Assembly: GCF_022758295.1 (NCBI RefSeq)
Contig: NZ_JALDWJ010000004.1
Span: 124,001 to 188,000 of the forward strand
DNA length: 64,000 bases
Source of the DNA: Lysobacter sp. CFH 32150
Lineage (GTDB): Bacteria > Pseudomonadota > Gammaproteobacteria > Xanthomonadales > Xanthomonadaceae
Direction of reading: 5' to 3'
The translations under genes were made by a program, and so were the position numbers. Below, piece after piece: positions 50,695 through 64,000 of this stretch; the stretch's first letter is position 1, and every line of letters begins with the position of its first letter. Below the pieces are notes generated by a model, which ran no database searches, was not told the origin of the DNA, and was given only the letters and a program-made list of their open reading frames with translations.

Positions 50695-51168
50695 ATGAGC
50701 ATCCTCAAGAAGGACCATATCGTCGGCGCCGGCAGTGGCGCGCTCGCCGGCGGGGTCGCCGGCGCCGCGCTTGGCGCGGTGGTGGCGGGACCACCCGGGA
50801 TGGCGGTGGGTGCGGTGGCAGGCGTCGCGCTCGGCGCCAGTGCCGGCGACCGCATCGCCGAATCGCGGGACCGGCGCGAGAACCTCGGTCACTTCCAGCA
50901 GATCTTCCACAGCATGCCGTACTACATCGCCGGCCATGACTGGCACGACTACGCCCCGGCCTACCGCTACGGCATCGATACCTATGCCAGCCACGGCGGA
51001 CAGCCGTTCGCGCAGGCCGAGTCGGTGTTGCAGGGCGGCTGGGAGGCGCACTCGCGGTTTGGTTCGAGGTTGAACTGGCAGCAGGCGCGACCCGCGGTCG
51101 AGCACGCCTGGCGTTCGCTGGACGAGGCCCTGCACAAGACCGAGCACGTCACCCCGGCGCAAAGCTGA
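50695..51168 (+). CDS. Unknown glycine-zipper protein, second of a paralogous pair
   Basis: A 157-residue protein. N-terminal third is a glycine-zipper membrane segment (GAGSGALAGGVAGAALGAVV, continuing AGPPGMAVGAVAGVALGASAG). The C-terminal part repeats the pattern of the previous gene: FHSMPYYIAGHDWHDYAPAY, YRYGIDTY, GQPFAQAESVL, then SRLNWQQARPAVEHAW. The shared W-x-DYAPAYR and SRL-W-AR signatures show common descent. Function unknown; a membrane-associated stress role is a guess. Confidence 0.72.
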   Translation: MSILKKDHIVGAGSGALAGGVAGAALGAVVAGPPGMAVGAVAGVALGASAGDRIAESRDRRENLGHFQQIFHSMPYYIAGHDWHDYAPAYRYGIDTYASHGGQPFAQAESVLQGGWEAHSRFGSRLNWQQARPAVEHAWRSLDEALHKTEHVTPAQS

Positions 51169-51232
51169 TCGCGCAGGAAGAAGCCGGGCGCGACCGGGTA
51201 ACATGGCGACCCCGTAAGCAGGGCGATCCGCC

Positions 51233-51841
51233 ATGAGCGATACACGCACTGATGACAGCCGTAACGATGTCAGCCGCGCCGAGGCCGAAGACGCTGTCCG
51301 CGTCCTGCTGCGCTGGTCCGGCGAAGATCCGCAGCGCGAAGGTCTGCTCGACACGCCCAAGCGCGTGGTCAAGGCCTACGAGGACTGGTTCAGCGGCTAT
51401 GGCCTCGACCCCGAGGACTATCTCGCCCGCACCTTCGAGGAAGTCGAGGGCTACGACGAACTGATCGTGTTGCGCGACATCCAGTTCGAGAGCCATTGCG
51501 AGCACCACATGGCCCCGATCATCGGCCGCGCCCACGTCGGCTACCTGCCCGACGGCAAGGTCGTCGGCATCAGCAAGCTCGCGCGCGTGGTCGAGGCCTA
51601 CGCGCGCCGCTTCCAGGTCCAGGAGAAGCTGACCGCTCAGATCGCCGACTGCATCCAGCGCGCCTTGCAGCCGCGCGGTGTCGGCGTGGTGATCGAAGCC
51701 GCGCACGAATGCATGACCACGCGCGGCGTGCACAAGCGTGGCGTCAGCATGGTGACGTCGACGATGCTCGGCGGCTTCCGCGAGGATGCGCGGACGCGCG
51801 CGGAGTTCCTGCAGTTCATCAGCGTGGGAACGGGGCGCTGA
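51233..51841 (+). CDS. folE: GTP cyclohydrolase I
   Basis: Cytoplasmic zinc enzyme turning GTP into 7,8-dihydroneopterin triphosphate, the first step of folate (and pterin) synthesis. The 202 residues have the family signatures: [20 protein letters not shown] (zinc Cys and His), [20 protein letters not shown] and [13 protein letters not shown]. Its product line could also supply the pterin cofactor of the phenylalanine hydroxylase at 27 kb. Confidence 0.97.
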   Translation: MSDTRTDDSRNDVSRAEAEDAVRVLLRWSGEDPQREGLLDTPKRVVKAYEDWFSGYGLDPEDYLARTFEEVEGYDELIVLRDIQFESHCEHHMAPIIGRAHVGYLPDGKVVGISKLARVVEAYARRFQVQEKLTAQIADCIQRALQPRGVGVVIEAAHECMTTRGVHKRGVSMVTSTMLGGFREDARTRAEFLQFISVGTGR

Positions 51842-51856
51842 CCGTCGCCTAGGACG

Positions 51857-51883
51857 GCGGCCGGGCGCATGGTGCCCGGCCGC
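51857..51883. terminator. Hairpin after folE, possible bidirectional terminator
   Basis: GCGGCCGGGC (51857-51866), seven-base loop, GCCCGGCCGC (51874-51883): a ten-base perfect stem between two convergent genes. No T-run, so termination efficiency is uncertain. Confidence 0.55.
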
Positions 51884-51906
51884 GATGCAGCGGGGTGCGC
51901 TGCTAC

Positions 51907-52332
51907 CTAGTGCGTATGCCGGATCAGGCCTTTCGGCGGATCGCGTTCGTTGCTGATCACCGGATCGCATTGGAACGTGCAGCCGGCGGTGGTGTCGGCC
52001 ACCCTGACCTTGTAGTGCGCGGTCTCCTCCACGGTGTTGGCGTCGGTGATGACCCCGTTCGCGGGGGCGTTGCCCCGCCAGGTCAGTTGGTTCCCGGTAT
52101 CGTCCAGGAAGCTCACGGCATCGATGCTGTAACGGTTGTTGTCGTCGTCCAGGGACAGGTTGAGCGTCGCGGTACCGCTGTTGACCCTGACCTCCATGCC
52201 GCCGGCACCATCGTTGCCGCCGCTGTACATGTAGCTGTAGACCGCATTGTTGGAGGCGGTGGTGTTGGTGTAGCCGTCGGAGCCGTTGGACGGGAAATTG
52301 CGGACGTCCAGGTTGGCATTGGTGCTAGGCAT
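51907..52332 (-). CDS. Unknown beta-rich protein
   Basis: A 141-residue acidic protein (NANLDVRNFPSNGSDGYTNT at the start). It has no signal peptide. Predicted beta strands alternate with Asn/Asp/Gly turns (VYSYMYSGGNDGAGGMEVRV, TATLNLSLDDDNNRYSIDAV). It ends with an AHYKVRVADTTAGCTFQCDP segment containing two cysteines. The ATG at 52332 has GGAG nine bases upstream. No family recognised; it is convergent with folE and lies downstream of the TIR-TPR gene on the same strand. Confidence 0.65.
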   Translation of the reverse strand: MPSTNANLDVRNFPSNGSDGYTNTTASNNAVYSYMYSGGNDGAGGMEVRVNSGTATLNLSLDDDNNRYSIDAVSFLDDTGNQLTWRGNAPANGVITDANTVEETAHYKVRVADTTAGCTFQCDPVISNERDPPKGLIRHTH

Positions 52333-52415
52333 GACTGGGAACTCCAGGTTGGGGGAATGGCCGTCCAGGCCGGGGAAGCGGGTGCCAGCCCGCCGGTCCA
52401 ATCACAGGTCGTGCG

Positions 52416-54557
52416 TCATCGCGTGGCCACCGCCGTCGATGCAGGCCAGGGCCGCAGTGGCACATAGCCGGCAGCGTCGAGGCGCTGGTGATACCGCTGT
52501 GCCTGGTCGTTGTCACCGAGGTGGCGCAGCGCGCGCACGAGCGGATCGAGTCGCACGAACGGCAGCGGATCGGCGGCGTTCGCCAGCAGTAATTGCCGCG
52601 CGCGGTTCCACGAGGCAGCTGCCACGGTGTCGTCGCCTGCCAGTTGCGCCGCTTCACCCTCAAGCAGCAGCGTGTTGACGTGCGTGATGTTCAACGGACC
52701 CGGCTGTGTCTGTCCTTCCGGCTCGAGCAGGGCGCGCGCACGCGCCAGCTGCGCGCGCGCCGTTGCCGCATCGCCGCGTGCCAACGCCAGTTGTGCGAGC
52801 AGGTTGTGGGCATCGGCGAGTCCGCGCTGCACGCGCTGGTCCTTGGGTTCGGCCGCGTGTGCTGCGGCGAGCAGCGTTTCCGCTGCATGCGCATTCGTTG
52901 CCGCTGCAGCCGGGGCTGGGCCGGCATCGAGCTGTGCCTGCCACAGGCGGCAGAGCCCCAGACTGACCTGCCATTTGCGGTTACTGGGATCCTGCCTCGA
53001 CAGTGCCTCGGTGAGTGCACCTGCATCGCGCACGCTGGCGCGAGCTTCGGTCCACCGCCCACGTTGTGTCTGCGCATCGGCCAACAGGGCCAGCGCTTCG
53101 GCCGATTCCTTCTTCCAGCGTGCGTTTCTGGGTTCGGCGCTGCGGTTGCCAGCAATACCGCGCACCTCTTCGGCAAATAGCGCTTCTGCATCACGCAGCT
53201 TGCCCTGCCGCATGGCTAGCGTTCCCAGCCAGGACGTGGCGTTGGCGGCCTCGAATTGCAACGCGGTGTCCGTTGGTCGCTGCCTGGTCCAGATGCGATA
53301 CAAGGCCAGCACCTCGCGCATCGCCTCCTCAGCCTTGGCATAGCGCCCGCGCTTCTCATCCATCACCGCCAGGTTCTGGTGGCCATAGGCGACTTCCTTC
53401 TGCCAGCCGAAGTTGTCCCGATCCATCGCCGCCAGCGCGATCGCGCTATCGCGGTACTTGCGCAGCCACGCCTCGGCGTCGTCGTAGCGGCCCTGTTGCA
53501 GGGCGACGTAACCGATCCAGTACTCGGCCTGCGCCAGGTCGAACAAGCGTTGCCCGTTGGCCGGCTGGCGCTCGCGCAACGCAGTGCTGCGCGCATGCGC
53601 CTCGCGGAACGCGGTCATCGCTGCGTCGTGGCTGCCTTCGTCCAGTCGCACCTGGCCGATGCCGGTGAGTGAGCGCGCCTGTTCCTCCAGTGCCCGGTCG
53701 CTGAGGTCGCGCGGATCGAGCGTGGCGAAATACGTGGTGGCCTTGTTGTCGACCGCACGCATCAGGTCGAGCCGGCCGACGGTGGTCAGTTTCTCGCGCA
53801 GGTCGCCGAGCATGAAGCCGAGGATGTCCTCGGCCTGCGCCTGCCGGCGCTGCGCATCATTGCGCGCGACGTAAGCGGTCGCCGCCAGTGCCAGCGCGAT
53901 CGCCATGCCCGCCAGCGACGCGGCCGCGACCATCACCAGCTTGCGGTTGCGGCGCTGGGCTTCGCGTTGCGCCAGCGTGTCGTAGCCGACCCCGAGCAGG
54001 CCTGCGACCAGTTTCAGGAACGCGCGTTCGCGGCCGTCGCCCTCGCGGCGTGCATCCGCGGCCAACGGCTCGCGCTGCACGCCGTTGGCGTCGGCCTGCA
54101 GCAGTGCCGGCGGAAAACAACCGAGTGCGGGATCGTGCTTGCCGGAGCCGCGACTGGTGGGGTCACCTGCGACCACGAAGCACAGCACGCGCGCACCGCG
54201 GCCGCTGCTGCGGAACGCTTCGACTTCGGCATTCACCCATTGCGACTGCGCCGCCGCGGGCGAACAGATCACCACCAGCGTCGCGGAGTCGTCGAGCGCG
54301 CTGCGGATCGTCGTGCTCAGGTCGCCGGCGCTGGGCAGCTCGTCGCGATCGCGGAACATCGCGCCCAGCCTTGCAGGAATCGGGCCATCGATACCGGGCG
54401 TACCGACCAGCCGCGACGGCACCCGGTAGCCCTCCAGGCGGCGCAGTAACCAGCGCGCCCAATGGGCGTCGGCATGGCTATAGCTGAGGAAAGCGCGGTA
54501 GCGCACGGGGGGTTGTCCCGGGGGCGACGGAGGAACAACGCCGTGTCCCCGCGGCAA
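52416..54557 (-). CDS. TIR-domain membrane protein with TPR repeats
   Basis: A 713-residue protein. The N-terminal TIR-like domain (about 19-160) begins YRAFLSYSHADAHWARWLLR and carries FRDRDELPSAGDLSTTIRSAL and a SPAAAQSQWVNAEVEAF block, the pattern of bacterial TIR/TIR_2 domains. A transmembrane helix follows (LVMVAAASLAGMAIALALAA, about 209-228), then at least six TPR-like units to the end. The start is uncertain: TTG at 54557 or GTG at 54506. TIR domains may be NAD hydrolases or scaffolds; the TPR part would bind partners. A defence or signalling role is a guess. Confidence 0.82.
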   Translation of the reverse strand: MPRGHGVVPPSPPGQPPVRYRAFLSYSHADAHWARWLLRRLEGYRVPSRLVGTPGIDGPIPARLGAMFRDRDELPSAGDLSTTIRSALDDSATLVVICSPAAAQSQWVNAEVEAFRSSGRGARVLCFVVAGDPTSRGSGKHDPALGCFPPALLQADANGVQREPLAADARREGDGRERAFLKLVAGLLGVGYDTLAQREAQRRNRKLVMVAAASLAGMAIALALAATAYVARNDAQRRQAQAEDILGFMLGDLREKLTTVGRLDLMRAVDNKATTYFATLDPRDLSDRALEEQARSLTGIGQVRLDEGSHDAAMTAFREAHARSTALRERQPANGQRLFDLAQAEYWIGYVALQQGRYDDAEAWLRKYRDSAIALAAMDRDNFGWQKEVAYGHQNLAVMDEKRGRYAKAEEAMREVLALYRIWTRQRPTDTALQFEAANATSWLGTLAMRQGKLRDAEALFAEEVRGIAGNRSAEPRNARWKKESAEALALLADAQTQRGRWTEARASVRDAGALTEALSRQDPSNRKWQVSLGLCRLWQAQLDAGPAPAAAATNAHAAETLLAAAHAAEPKDQRVQRGLADAHNLLAQLALARGDAATARAQLARARALLEPEGQTQPGPLNITHVNTLLLEGEAAQLAGDDTVAAASWNRARQLLLANAADPLPFVRLDPLVRALRHLGDNDQAQRYHQRLDAAGYVPLRPWPASTAVATR

Positions 54558-54634
54558 CGGACAGGCATTGGAAACCGTGCCGACGAACGGTCGGCAAGCC
54601 TCGCAATACCAGGGCTTCGCGCCTTATGCGGGGG

Positions 54635-60686
<6,052 letters not shown>

Positions 60687-60921
60687 CGTCGTTTCTCTGT
60701 TGAAAAACTGCGGAACGCAGGGACGGGGCAACGCGGTTCGCTTGCGCGGTCCGGCCTGCCGTCATCCTTGGGATGACTCGACTAGACCACAGTTTGTGCG
60801 CTGCCGCAAATTGCTTTTTGATCGGTTAAGCGGTTGAAAATGAAACTATTTTTAGAGCTGAAGCCCTAGTTGCTTTCAAGCACGCGCTACACTTCGAACT
60901 CGCATTCAATCAGCCATCCCC
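60687..60921. other. AT-rich divergent promoter region
   Basis: The gap between divergent gltB and the MFS gene holds an A/T-rich stretch (60811-60855, with TTTTTGATCGGTTAAG and TTTTTAG) unlike the surrounding DNA. Promoters for both genes are expected here, but no pair of boxes with good spacing could be chosen. Confidence 0.4.
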
Positions 60922-62211
60922 GTGACCGAACCCGTCCCCCACGGCGCGCGCAAAGCCGCGCTGATCTTCATCTTCGTCACTGTCCTGATCGACATCCTCG
61001 CGTTCGGACTGATCATCCCGGTGCTGCCGCACCTGGTGAAGCAGTTCGTGGGTGGCGATACCGCCAAGGCCGCGTACTGGGTCGGCGTGTTCGGCACGAT
61101 GTTCGCGCTGGTGCAGTTCGTGTGCGCACCGATCCAGGGCACGTTGTCCGACCGCTTCGGCCGGCGGCCCGTGATCCTGTTGTCGTGCCTCGGGCTCGGC
61201 GTCGACTTCATCTTCATGGCGGTGGCGAATTCGCTGCCGTGGTTGTTCGTCGGCCGGATGATTTCCGCGCTGACCTCGGCCAGCTTCACCACCGCGAACG
61301 CCTACATCGCTGACGTCACGCCGCCGGACAAGCGTGCACAGGCGTTCGGCATGATCGGCGCGGCGTTCGGGCTCGGCTTCATCGTTGGCCCGGTCGTCGG
61401 CGCGCAACTCGGCGCGATCGACCTGCGCTGGCCGTTCTGGGGCGCGGCGCTGCTGGCGCTGTGCAACTTCGCCTACGGCTGGTTCGTGCTGCCGGAATCG
61501 CTGGCGCCGGAACATCGCACGCACCGCTTCGACTGGGCGCATGCCAATCCGCTCGGTTCGCTGAAACTGCTCAAGCGTTATCCGCAGGTGTTCGGCCTCG
61601 CCGCGGTGGTGCTGCTGATCAACCTCGCGCACTACGTCTACCCCAGCGTGTTCGTGCTGTATGCGGATTACCGCTATCACTGGGGCTTGCAGATGGTCGG
61701 CTACGTGCTCGGCATGGTCGGCATCTGCAGCGTGATCGTCAACGTGCTGCTGGTGAAGCGCGCCGTTGCGGCGTGGGGCGAGCGGCGCACGCTGATGATC
61801 GGCTTGTCGTGCGGCATCGTGGGGTTCGCGATTTATGGCCTCGCACCGACCGGCGCGTGGTTCCTGGCCGGCATTCCGATCATGGCCATCTGGGCGTTCT
61901 CGATGCCGGCCACGCAGGCGCTGGTGACGCGCCAAGTCGGTCCCGAAGTGCAGGGTCGCATCCAGGGGGCGTTGAGTAGCCTGGTCAGCCTCGCCGGCAT
62001 CGCGGGGCCAGCGATCTACACCAGCGTGTTCGCGCTGTTCATCACCCCACGCGCACCGATGCATGCACCTGGGGCGCCGTTCCTGTTGGCGGGTGCATTG
62101 TTGCTGGCTGCCCTGTTGGTGGCGTGGCGCTTTGCGCGGACACCGGCGTCGGCGGGTGCGGAACGCGAGGTGGCGTTACCGCCAGCGACGAGCGAGCTGG
62201 GCGCGGACTAA
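60922..62211 (+). CDS. MFS transporter, TCR/Tet family
   Basis: A 429-residue inner-membrane antiporter with 12 helices. Family signatures: LIDILAFGLIIPVLP at helix 1, motif A GTLSDRFGRRPVILLS, ANAYIADVTPPDKRAQAFGM in helix 4-5, and GAAFGLGFIVGPVVGAQLG, similar to TetA-like drug/H+ antiporters. Starts at GTG 60922. Most chromosomal members are not tetracycline-resistance genes; the substrate is unknown. Confidence 0.92.
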   Translation: MTEPVPHGARKAALIFIFVTVLIDILAFGLIIPVLPHLVKQFVGGDTAKAAYWVGVFGTMFALVQFVCAPIQGTLSDRFGRRPVILLSCLGLGVDFIFMAVANSLPWLFVGRMISALTSASFTTANAYIADVTPPDKRAQAFGMIGAAFGLGFIVGPVVGAQLGAIDLRWPFWGAALLALCNFAYGWFVLPESLAPEHRTHRFDWAHANPLGSLKLLKRYPQVFGLAAVVLLINLAHYVYPSVFVLYADYRYHWGLQMVGYVLGMVGICSVIVNVLLVKRAVAAWGERRTLMIGLSCGIVGFAIYGLAPTGAWFLAGIPIMAIWAFSMPATQALVTRQVGPEVQGRIQGALSSLVSLAGIAGPAIYTSVFALFITPRAPMHAPGAPFLLAGALLLAALLVAWRFARTPASAGAEREVALPPATSELGAD

Positions 62212-62239
62212 ACGCTCCAGCGAAAACGGATGACGGTCC

Positions 62240-63517
62240 TCAGCGTTCGAGGATCGCCACCACACCCATGCCGCCGGCGGTGCAGATCGACACCAGGCAG
62301 CGGCCGCCGCCACGTTCTTTCAGCTCTTTCGCTGCAGTCGCGACGATGCGTGCGCCGGTTGCGGCGAACGGATGGCCCGCGGCCAGCGACGAACCATTCG
62401 GATTGATTCTGGCCGGGTCGATGCGGCCCAGCGGCGCATCGAGGCCGAGGCGCGTCTTGCAGTACTCCTCGCTTTCCCATGCCCGCAACGTGCACAGCAC
62501 CTGTGCGGCGAAGGCTTCGTGGATTTCGTAGATGTCGAAATCCTGCAGCGTGAGGCCATTGCGCTTGAGCATCTCCGGCACGGCGATGGTCGGTGCCATC
62601 AGCAGGCCTTCGCCATGGACGAAATCGACCGCGGCGACGTGCGCGTCGCGGATGTGGCACAGCACTTCATGGCCGTGCTTCTGCGCCCACTCGTCCGATG
62701 CGACCAGGCAGGCGGAAGCGCCATCGGTCAGCGGTGTCGAGTTGCCGGCGGTGAGCGTGCCGCGGCCGGAGGTCCTGTCGAACGCGGGTTTCAGCGTCGC
62801 CAGTTTCTCGATCGAGGTGTCCGCGCGCAGGATGTTGTCGCGCGACACGCCGCGGAAGCTGACGACGAGATCGTTGAAGAAGCCGCGCTCATAGGCCGCG
62901 GCCAGCTTGTGGTGCGAAGCAACGGCGAGCTCGTCCTGCGAATCGCGCGAAATGTTCCACTGCTTGGCCATGTCCTCGCAGTGGTCGCCCATCGACTTGC
63001 CGGTGCGTGGCTCGGCGACGCCGGGAAAATCCGGCTTGAGTTCGCGCGGATGGAAGCCCTTGAACGCCAGCAGCTTGTCCTTGGTCGTCTTCGCCATCGC
63101 CGCGGCGAGCAGGCGCCGGCGCAGTTTCTGTCCGTACACGATCGGCACGTCGGATGTCGTATCGCTGCCGCCGCCGATGCCGACCTCGATCTGCCCGGTG
63201 GCGATCTTGTTGGCGATGGCGATGATCGAATCGAGCCCCGTGCCGCAGGCGCGCTGCAGGGTGATGCCGGGCGTCAGCGGTGACAGACCCGAGGACAACG
63301 TCGCTTCACGGCCAAGGTTCCAGTCGCTGCTGTGTTTGATCACCGCACCCATCGCCACTTCGCCGAGTTGCTGGCCGTGCAGGCCGAACTTCTCGACCAG
63401 CGCGCCGAGCGTGCGTACCGACATGCCGAGGTTGCCGACGTCGGCGTAGGCGGTGTTCTGTCGGCAGAATGGAATGCGGACGCCGCCGAGCACGGCGACG
63501 GGACGGCCTTGCAGCAT
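62240..63517 (-). CDS. fadI: Acetyl-CoA C-acyltransferase (thiolase), FadI-like
   Basis: A 425-residue thiolase of fatty-acid beta-oxidation, cleaving 3-ketoacyl-CoA to acetyl-CoA. The acyl-accepting cysteine is in LQRACGTGLDSI, the base histidine in IHEAFAAQVL and the second cysteine in SICTAGGMGV; also NPNGSSLAAGHPFAATGAR. The overall layout follows the FadI/mitochondrial trifunctional group. Start ATG at 63517 has GAGG ten bases upstream. Divergent from the incomplete gene at 63612. Confidence 0.92.
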   Translation of the reverse strand: MLQGRPVAVLGGVRIPFCRQNTAYADVGNLGMSVRTLGALVEKFGLHGQQLGEVAMGAVIKHSSDWNLGREATLSSGLSPLTPGITLQRACGTGLDSIIAIANKIATGQIEVGIGGGSDTTSDVPIVYGQKLRRRLLAAAMAKTTKDKLLAFKGFHPRELKPDFPGVAEPRTGKSMGDHCEDMAKQWNISRDSQDELAVASHHKLAAAYERGFFNDLVVSFRGVSRDNILRADTSIEKLATLKPAFDRTSGRGTLTAGNSTPLTDGASACLVASDEWAQKHGHEVLCHIRDAHVAAVDFVHGEGLLMAPTIAVPEMLKRNGLTLQDFDIYEIHEAFAAQVLCTLRAWESEEYCKTRLGLDAPLGRIDPARINPNGSSLAAGHPFAATGARIVATAAKELKERGGGRCLVSICTAGGMGVVAILER

Positions 63518-63611
63518 CGAACACCTCGCGGAGCGCAATCCGCCGCGGCGCGGCGGGCATAATGCGCTGCAGTGTAGCTCCGGCCGCGTGTATGGCCAAT
63601 CACAGGTAGCG

Positions 63612-64000
63612 ATGACCGATTCGACCATGCATGTACTGGGCGCATTGGCGCTGGAACTCGCGCCCGGCAGCGACGTCGCGCGCGACACGCTGGCGCAGGC
63701 CGAAGCCGGCGCGCTGGCGACCTTGATCGCGCACGATCTCGCCGGCTTCGCGCCGGAGGCCGCGGGCCTGGAGCTGGTCATGGTCGGCGCGCATTACGAC
63801 GCGGTCGAACTGTTGCGCCCGGGCTGGCCGCTGCACCATGAACTGAATCAACTGGCAGCGCGTGCACCGGGGGCTTCCGAAGCGCGCGTCATCGCCTTCG
63901 GTGCCCACGACACCCGCCTGCCCGGCACGTTGACGCCCTCGCTTGACCATGCCGGCGGCCCGTTGCGACTGGTGCCTTTCGTGCTTGGCGGGGAGGCCGC
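63612..64000 (+). CDS. Hypothetical protein, 3' end outside the window
   Basis: An open frame from an ATG at 63612 to the window edge with no stop (about 129 residues seen). It starts MTDSTMHVLGALALELAPG and contains GLELVMVGAHYDAVELLRPG and ARVIAFGAHDTRLPG. It has the GC-rich codon use of neighbouring real genes. No family recognised; divergent from the thiolase gene with 94 bases between. Confidence 0.7.
   Translation, partial: MTDSTMHVLGALALELAPGSDVARDTLAQAEAGALATLIAHDLAGFAPEAAGLELVMVGAHYDAVELLRPGWPLHHELNQLAARAPGASEARVIAFGAHDTRLPGTLTPSLDHAGGPLRLVPFVLGGEA

Overview
The window looks like the chromosome of a high-GC gammaproteobacterium of the Xanthomonadaceae/Lysobacteraceae (Lysobacter/Luteimonas/Xanthomonas relatives). 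The grounds are gene content and codon use: a tonB-exbB-exbD-exbD block beside pdxJ, a TonB-dependent receptor with a long N-terminal extension, an mlaFEDCB-mlaA operon, recCBD, gltBD, and short palindromic intergenic repeats of the kind common in this group. This is inference; no rRNA or marker gene is present to fix the genus. No tRNA, rRNA, CRISPR array, transposase or integrase was seen.

Layout. 0-6 kb: the end of an M48 metalloprotease gene, a periplasmic TPR protein, the TonB energy-transduction genes (tonB, exbB, two exbD, then a third exbD behind a terminator) and convergent pdxJ. 6-9 kb: a small membrane protein, a cardiolipin synthase and a divergent radical-SAM gene. 9-16.6 kb: the most unusual part, a lower-GC island holding a P450, a 34-residue peptide ORF, a second P450, a MATE exporter and two M16 peptidase-like subunits. 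I read it as a biosynthetic locus for a P450-crosslinked ribosomal peptide (RiPP). It lies between two decayed pieces of a second copy of the radical-SAM gene's 3' end. 16.7-22.4 kb: a PAS histidine kinase with a response regulator, a 2OG-Fe(II) oxygenase, fbp, a lipoprotein, a VOC protein and a WYL regulator. 22.4-24.6 kb: a compact lower-GC group (aac(3)-I-like acetyltransferase, GFA protein, CPBP protease, small membrane protein) whose junctions resemble decayed integron attC sites, with no integrase nearby.

24.6-33.4 kb: a NarL/NarX-type two-component pair, a DUF2306-like membrane protein, phenylalanine hydroxylase with a divergent Lrp-type regulator, a DUF2238 protein, a TonB-dependent receptor, an outer-membrane barrel protein and a rhomboid protease. 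33.6-41.1 kb: rlmI, rmuC, a hypothetical gene, and the Mla phospholipid-transport operon on the minus strand. 41.3-50.1 kb: recC-recB-recD with ATGA overlaps. 50.1-54.6 kb: two paralogous small proteins, folE, an unknown beta-rich protein and a TIR-TPR membrane protein. 54.6-64 kb: gltD/gltB, a Tet-type MFS transporter, a FadI-like thiolase and a gene cut by the window edge.

How the genes work together. The envelope theme is strong: TonB/ExbBD would power the receptor at 29.5 kb, Mla keeps outer-membrane lipid asymmetry, and cardiolipin synthase and the barrel protein act in the same layers. In the island, the expected order of events is peptide synthesis, crosslinking of the aromatic C-terminus by the two P450s, leader removal by the split M16 peptidase, and export by the MATE protein.
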